Positions 62,630-64,000 of a stretch of 64,000 nt of DNA are shown here, piece by piece; position 1 is the stretch's first letter; each line of letters begins with the position of its first letter. Both the position numbers and the translations under genes were made by a program. The stretch covers positions 8,645 through 72,644 of the forward strand of contig JBATDG010000061.1 in the NCBI GenBank assembly GCA_049663345.1, written 5' to 3'. The DNA comes from SZUA-365 sp049663345 (GTDB lineage Bacteria > Bacteroidota > Ignavibacteria > SZUA-365). The notes below the pieces were generated by a model that saw only the letters and a program-made list of their open reading frames with translations, was not told the origin of the DNA and ran no database searches.

Positions 62630-63820
62630 TTATGCGAGTGTGAGAATGGGAATCACGTCCGTCTGAATCGCACCGACGACTTCGACCGCGCCTTCATCCG
62701 TGATGAAAACATCGATCTCCGTTCGGAAGCCGATTTTCTCATGTTCCATGTAGATGCCCGGTTCGATTGAGAAGCAGGTGCCGGGGAGAATGGCGCGATC
62801 ATCCATGGTTTCGAGGTTGTCGATATGTCCGCCGTTGCCGTGGACTTCGAGTCCGATGTTGTGTCCCGTGCGATGCACGAAATATTCGCCGTAGCCTGCG
62901 TCGGCGATGACCTTGCGGACAGCGTCATCAACTTCCCAGCCAGCTACGGGGGCACTCGCGGCGAAGCGGTCGCGCACCATCTTCAGCCCGGTATCCCGCG
63001 CGTCGCGGGCGACGTTGAATACCTCGGTGATGCGGGCAGGAACTTCGGTGCCGATAAAGCCCATCCACGTAATGTCGTAATAGATGCCGCCCGGCACATC
63101 GCGCTTGGCCCAGAGGTCGAGCAGCAGCAGATCGCCTTCTTTCATCGCGACGCTGTTTTCTTCCGTCGGCTCGAAATGCGGATCGGCCGCATGTTCATTG
63201 ATCGCAACGATGGGACCATCTTCCCACATCATCCCATTCGCGCGCATGAGGTCATGCATGAATTTCTGAATCTCCACCTCGCGGGGCGCTCCGCCAGCTT
63301 TGATGCGGCGGGCGACTTCCTTGAAGGTTTCGTTCTTGACCATCTGCATGATGCGACCGGCTTCCTGATGGCTCGCCCAATCTTCCATGGAGAGATGAGC
63401 TTCGAAGAGTCCGACCAGATCACCGCTCGAGACCACCTCCACGCCGAAGCTGCGGATGAGTTCGACCGTGCCCGCATCAACGATGGAGACGTAGGGAATG
63501 TTATTGTTCGGAGAATACTGCATCGCGACTTTCTTTGCCGAACCCAGCATCGAGCGCAGCATATCCTGCTGTTCCTTCCACGGCAGGTACACATGCTTCA
63601 CACCCGGCAGATGGTCGCAGCGCCAGGGCTCGATGCGGTGGACCAGCTTCTGCGGTTCGCCTTCGGCGGGAATGAAATAAAACCAGCGGCGCGAGGCGAA
63701 GCGGCTGGTATCCATATTCAGAATGCGCGCGGCAATCGCGTCGCGGTTGTGGAAATCATAAAAGAGCCAGCCGTCCATACCGGCTTCGCGTAGTGCGGAT
63801 TGAATCGCGTGCAGATCCAT
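62630..63820 (-). CDS. M24 (Xaa-Pro dipeptidase/aminopeptidase-type) metallopeptidase
   Basis: 396 aa. A creatinase-like N-terminal domain (about 1-150) precedes the pita-bread M24 domain. All five metal ligands are visible: LLLDLWAK (Asp), YYDITWMG (Asp), RTGHNIGLEVHG (His), CFSIEPGIY (Glu) and FRTEIDVF (Glu). Family members cleave Xaa-Pro bonds in cytosolic peptide turnover. AAAGGAAG lies upstream of the ATG. Length and motifs are typical; no signal peptide. Confidence 0.92.
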   Translation of the reverse strand: MDLHAIQSALREAGMDGWLFYDFHNRDAIAARILNMDTSRFASRRWFYFIPAEGEPQKLVHRIEPWRCDHLPGVKHVYLPWKEQQDMLRSMLGSAKKVAMQYSPNNNIPYVSIVDAGTVELIRSFGVEVVSSGDLVGLFEAHLSMEDWASHQEAGRIMQMVKNETFKEVARRIKAGGAPREVEIQKFMHDLMRANGMMWEDGPIVAINEHAADPHFEPTEENSVAMKEGDLLLLDLWAKRDVPGGIYYDITWMGFIGTEVPARITEVFNVARDARDTGLKMVRDRFAASAPVAGWEVDDAVRKVIADAGYGEYFVHRTGHNIGLEVHGNGGHIDNLETMDDRAILPGTCFSIEPGIYMEHEKIGFRTEIDVFITDEGAVEVVGAIQTDVIPILTLA

Positions 63821-63892
63821 GTGTGTCTTCCTTTTCTGAGAGAATGTCTGATCGAATGAAGATACAGAATTATCCCGCGCGGGAGCAAGCGT

Positions 63893-63925
63893 CCGCCTTC
63901 GTTCCGCTGTGCGGAACTACGGCGT
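63893..63925. repeat. Dispersed palindromic repeat (copy 2)
   Basis: Inverted relative of the copy at 1669-1702 (GCCTTCGT, TTCCGCTGTGCGGAA palindrome, CGGCG). Confidence 0.4.
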
Positions 63926-64000
63926 GGGGGTGCGCTCTCCACGGCGAGTCTTCGACCTGTCGGCGCGTGGGTGCGCTCTCCACGGCGAGTCTTCGACCTG
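63926..64000. repeat. 41-base tandem repeat at window edge
   Basis: Two copies offset by 41 bases (TGCGCTCTCCACGGCGAGTC at 63931 and 63972), running off the window. A single diverged relative lies at about 40896-40925. Confidence 0.75.

Overview
The window looks like a chromosomal contig from a free-living Gram-negative bacterium of the FCB superphylum, most like the Ignavibacteria/Kapabacteria/Chlorobi side of Bacteroidota. About ten secreted proteins end in a type IX secretion (Por) C-terminal sorting domain of the PNPF...G(R/Q)...G.Y type. The order TPR protein, DUF4292-like lipoprotein and EnvC-like peptidase is a typical Bacteroidota-type cell-envelope cluster. Outer-membrane beta-barrels and lipoproteins are frequent. 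The placement is inferred; no rRNA is present to confirm it.

Layout. 1-2.7 kb: a lamin-tail secreted protein (cut by the window edge), a polyprenol-phosphate mannosyltransferase and tRNA-Glu. 2.9-9.3 kb: a lipoprotein, a beta-propeller protein, a dead sorting-domain fragment, a double DUF1566 protein and a secreted metallophosphoesterase. 9.4-12.7 kb: an AT-rich PocR/PAS hybrid histidine kinase. 12.9-19.5 kb: a carboxylate uptake and sensing cluster (DUF485, ActP-like symporter, DcaP-like porin, phosphoesterase, Cache-PAS-CBS-DUF294 protein). 20-30 kb: a beta-barrel protein, a subtilisin-like protease, a GNAT acetyltransferase and a PNGase F-like protein. 30.1-30.26 kb: a probable small RNA behind a sigma-54-like site. 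31.3-31.9 kb: rplU-rpmA. 32.3-36.3 kb: TPR, DUF4292-like and EnvC-like genes. 36.3-40.6 kb: a CBS protein and a complete Na+-pumping methylmalonyl-CoA decarboxylase operon. 41-46.7 kb: a UPF0104 flippase-like protein, an Old Yellow Enzyme, a glycosyltransferase and a SulP transporter. 46.8-48.1 kb: two tandem beta-barrel paralogues. 48.2-60.6 kb: a tandemly duplicated two-gene surface-protein locus. 61-63.8 kb: a sodium:solute symporter and an M24 peptidase.

The most striking system is the 48.2-62.5 kb locus. Two diverged copies of a unit (large beta-helix T9SS protein followed by an FG-GAP T9SS protein) each lie behind a promoter whose -35/-10 spacer contains a run of G (10 in one copy, 11 in the other). 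One FG-GAP copy also carries a C9 run inside its reading frame, exactly where the frame breaks; eight Cs would restore a full-length protein. A 3'-end fragment of the downstream symporter marks the duplication junction. Together these point to a surface-antigen contingency locus switched at both transcription and translation.

Other recurring signals: seven promoters share TTGnnn-N17-TAnrTT, five of them with the fuller TAnATTTG or TATGTTTG form. Several intergenic regions carry short-word repeats (7-, 8- and 20-mers), often as dyads, just upstream of genes. Energy metabolism appears sodium-linked: a Na+-exporting decarboxylase, two SSS-family symporters and a SulP carrier.
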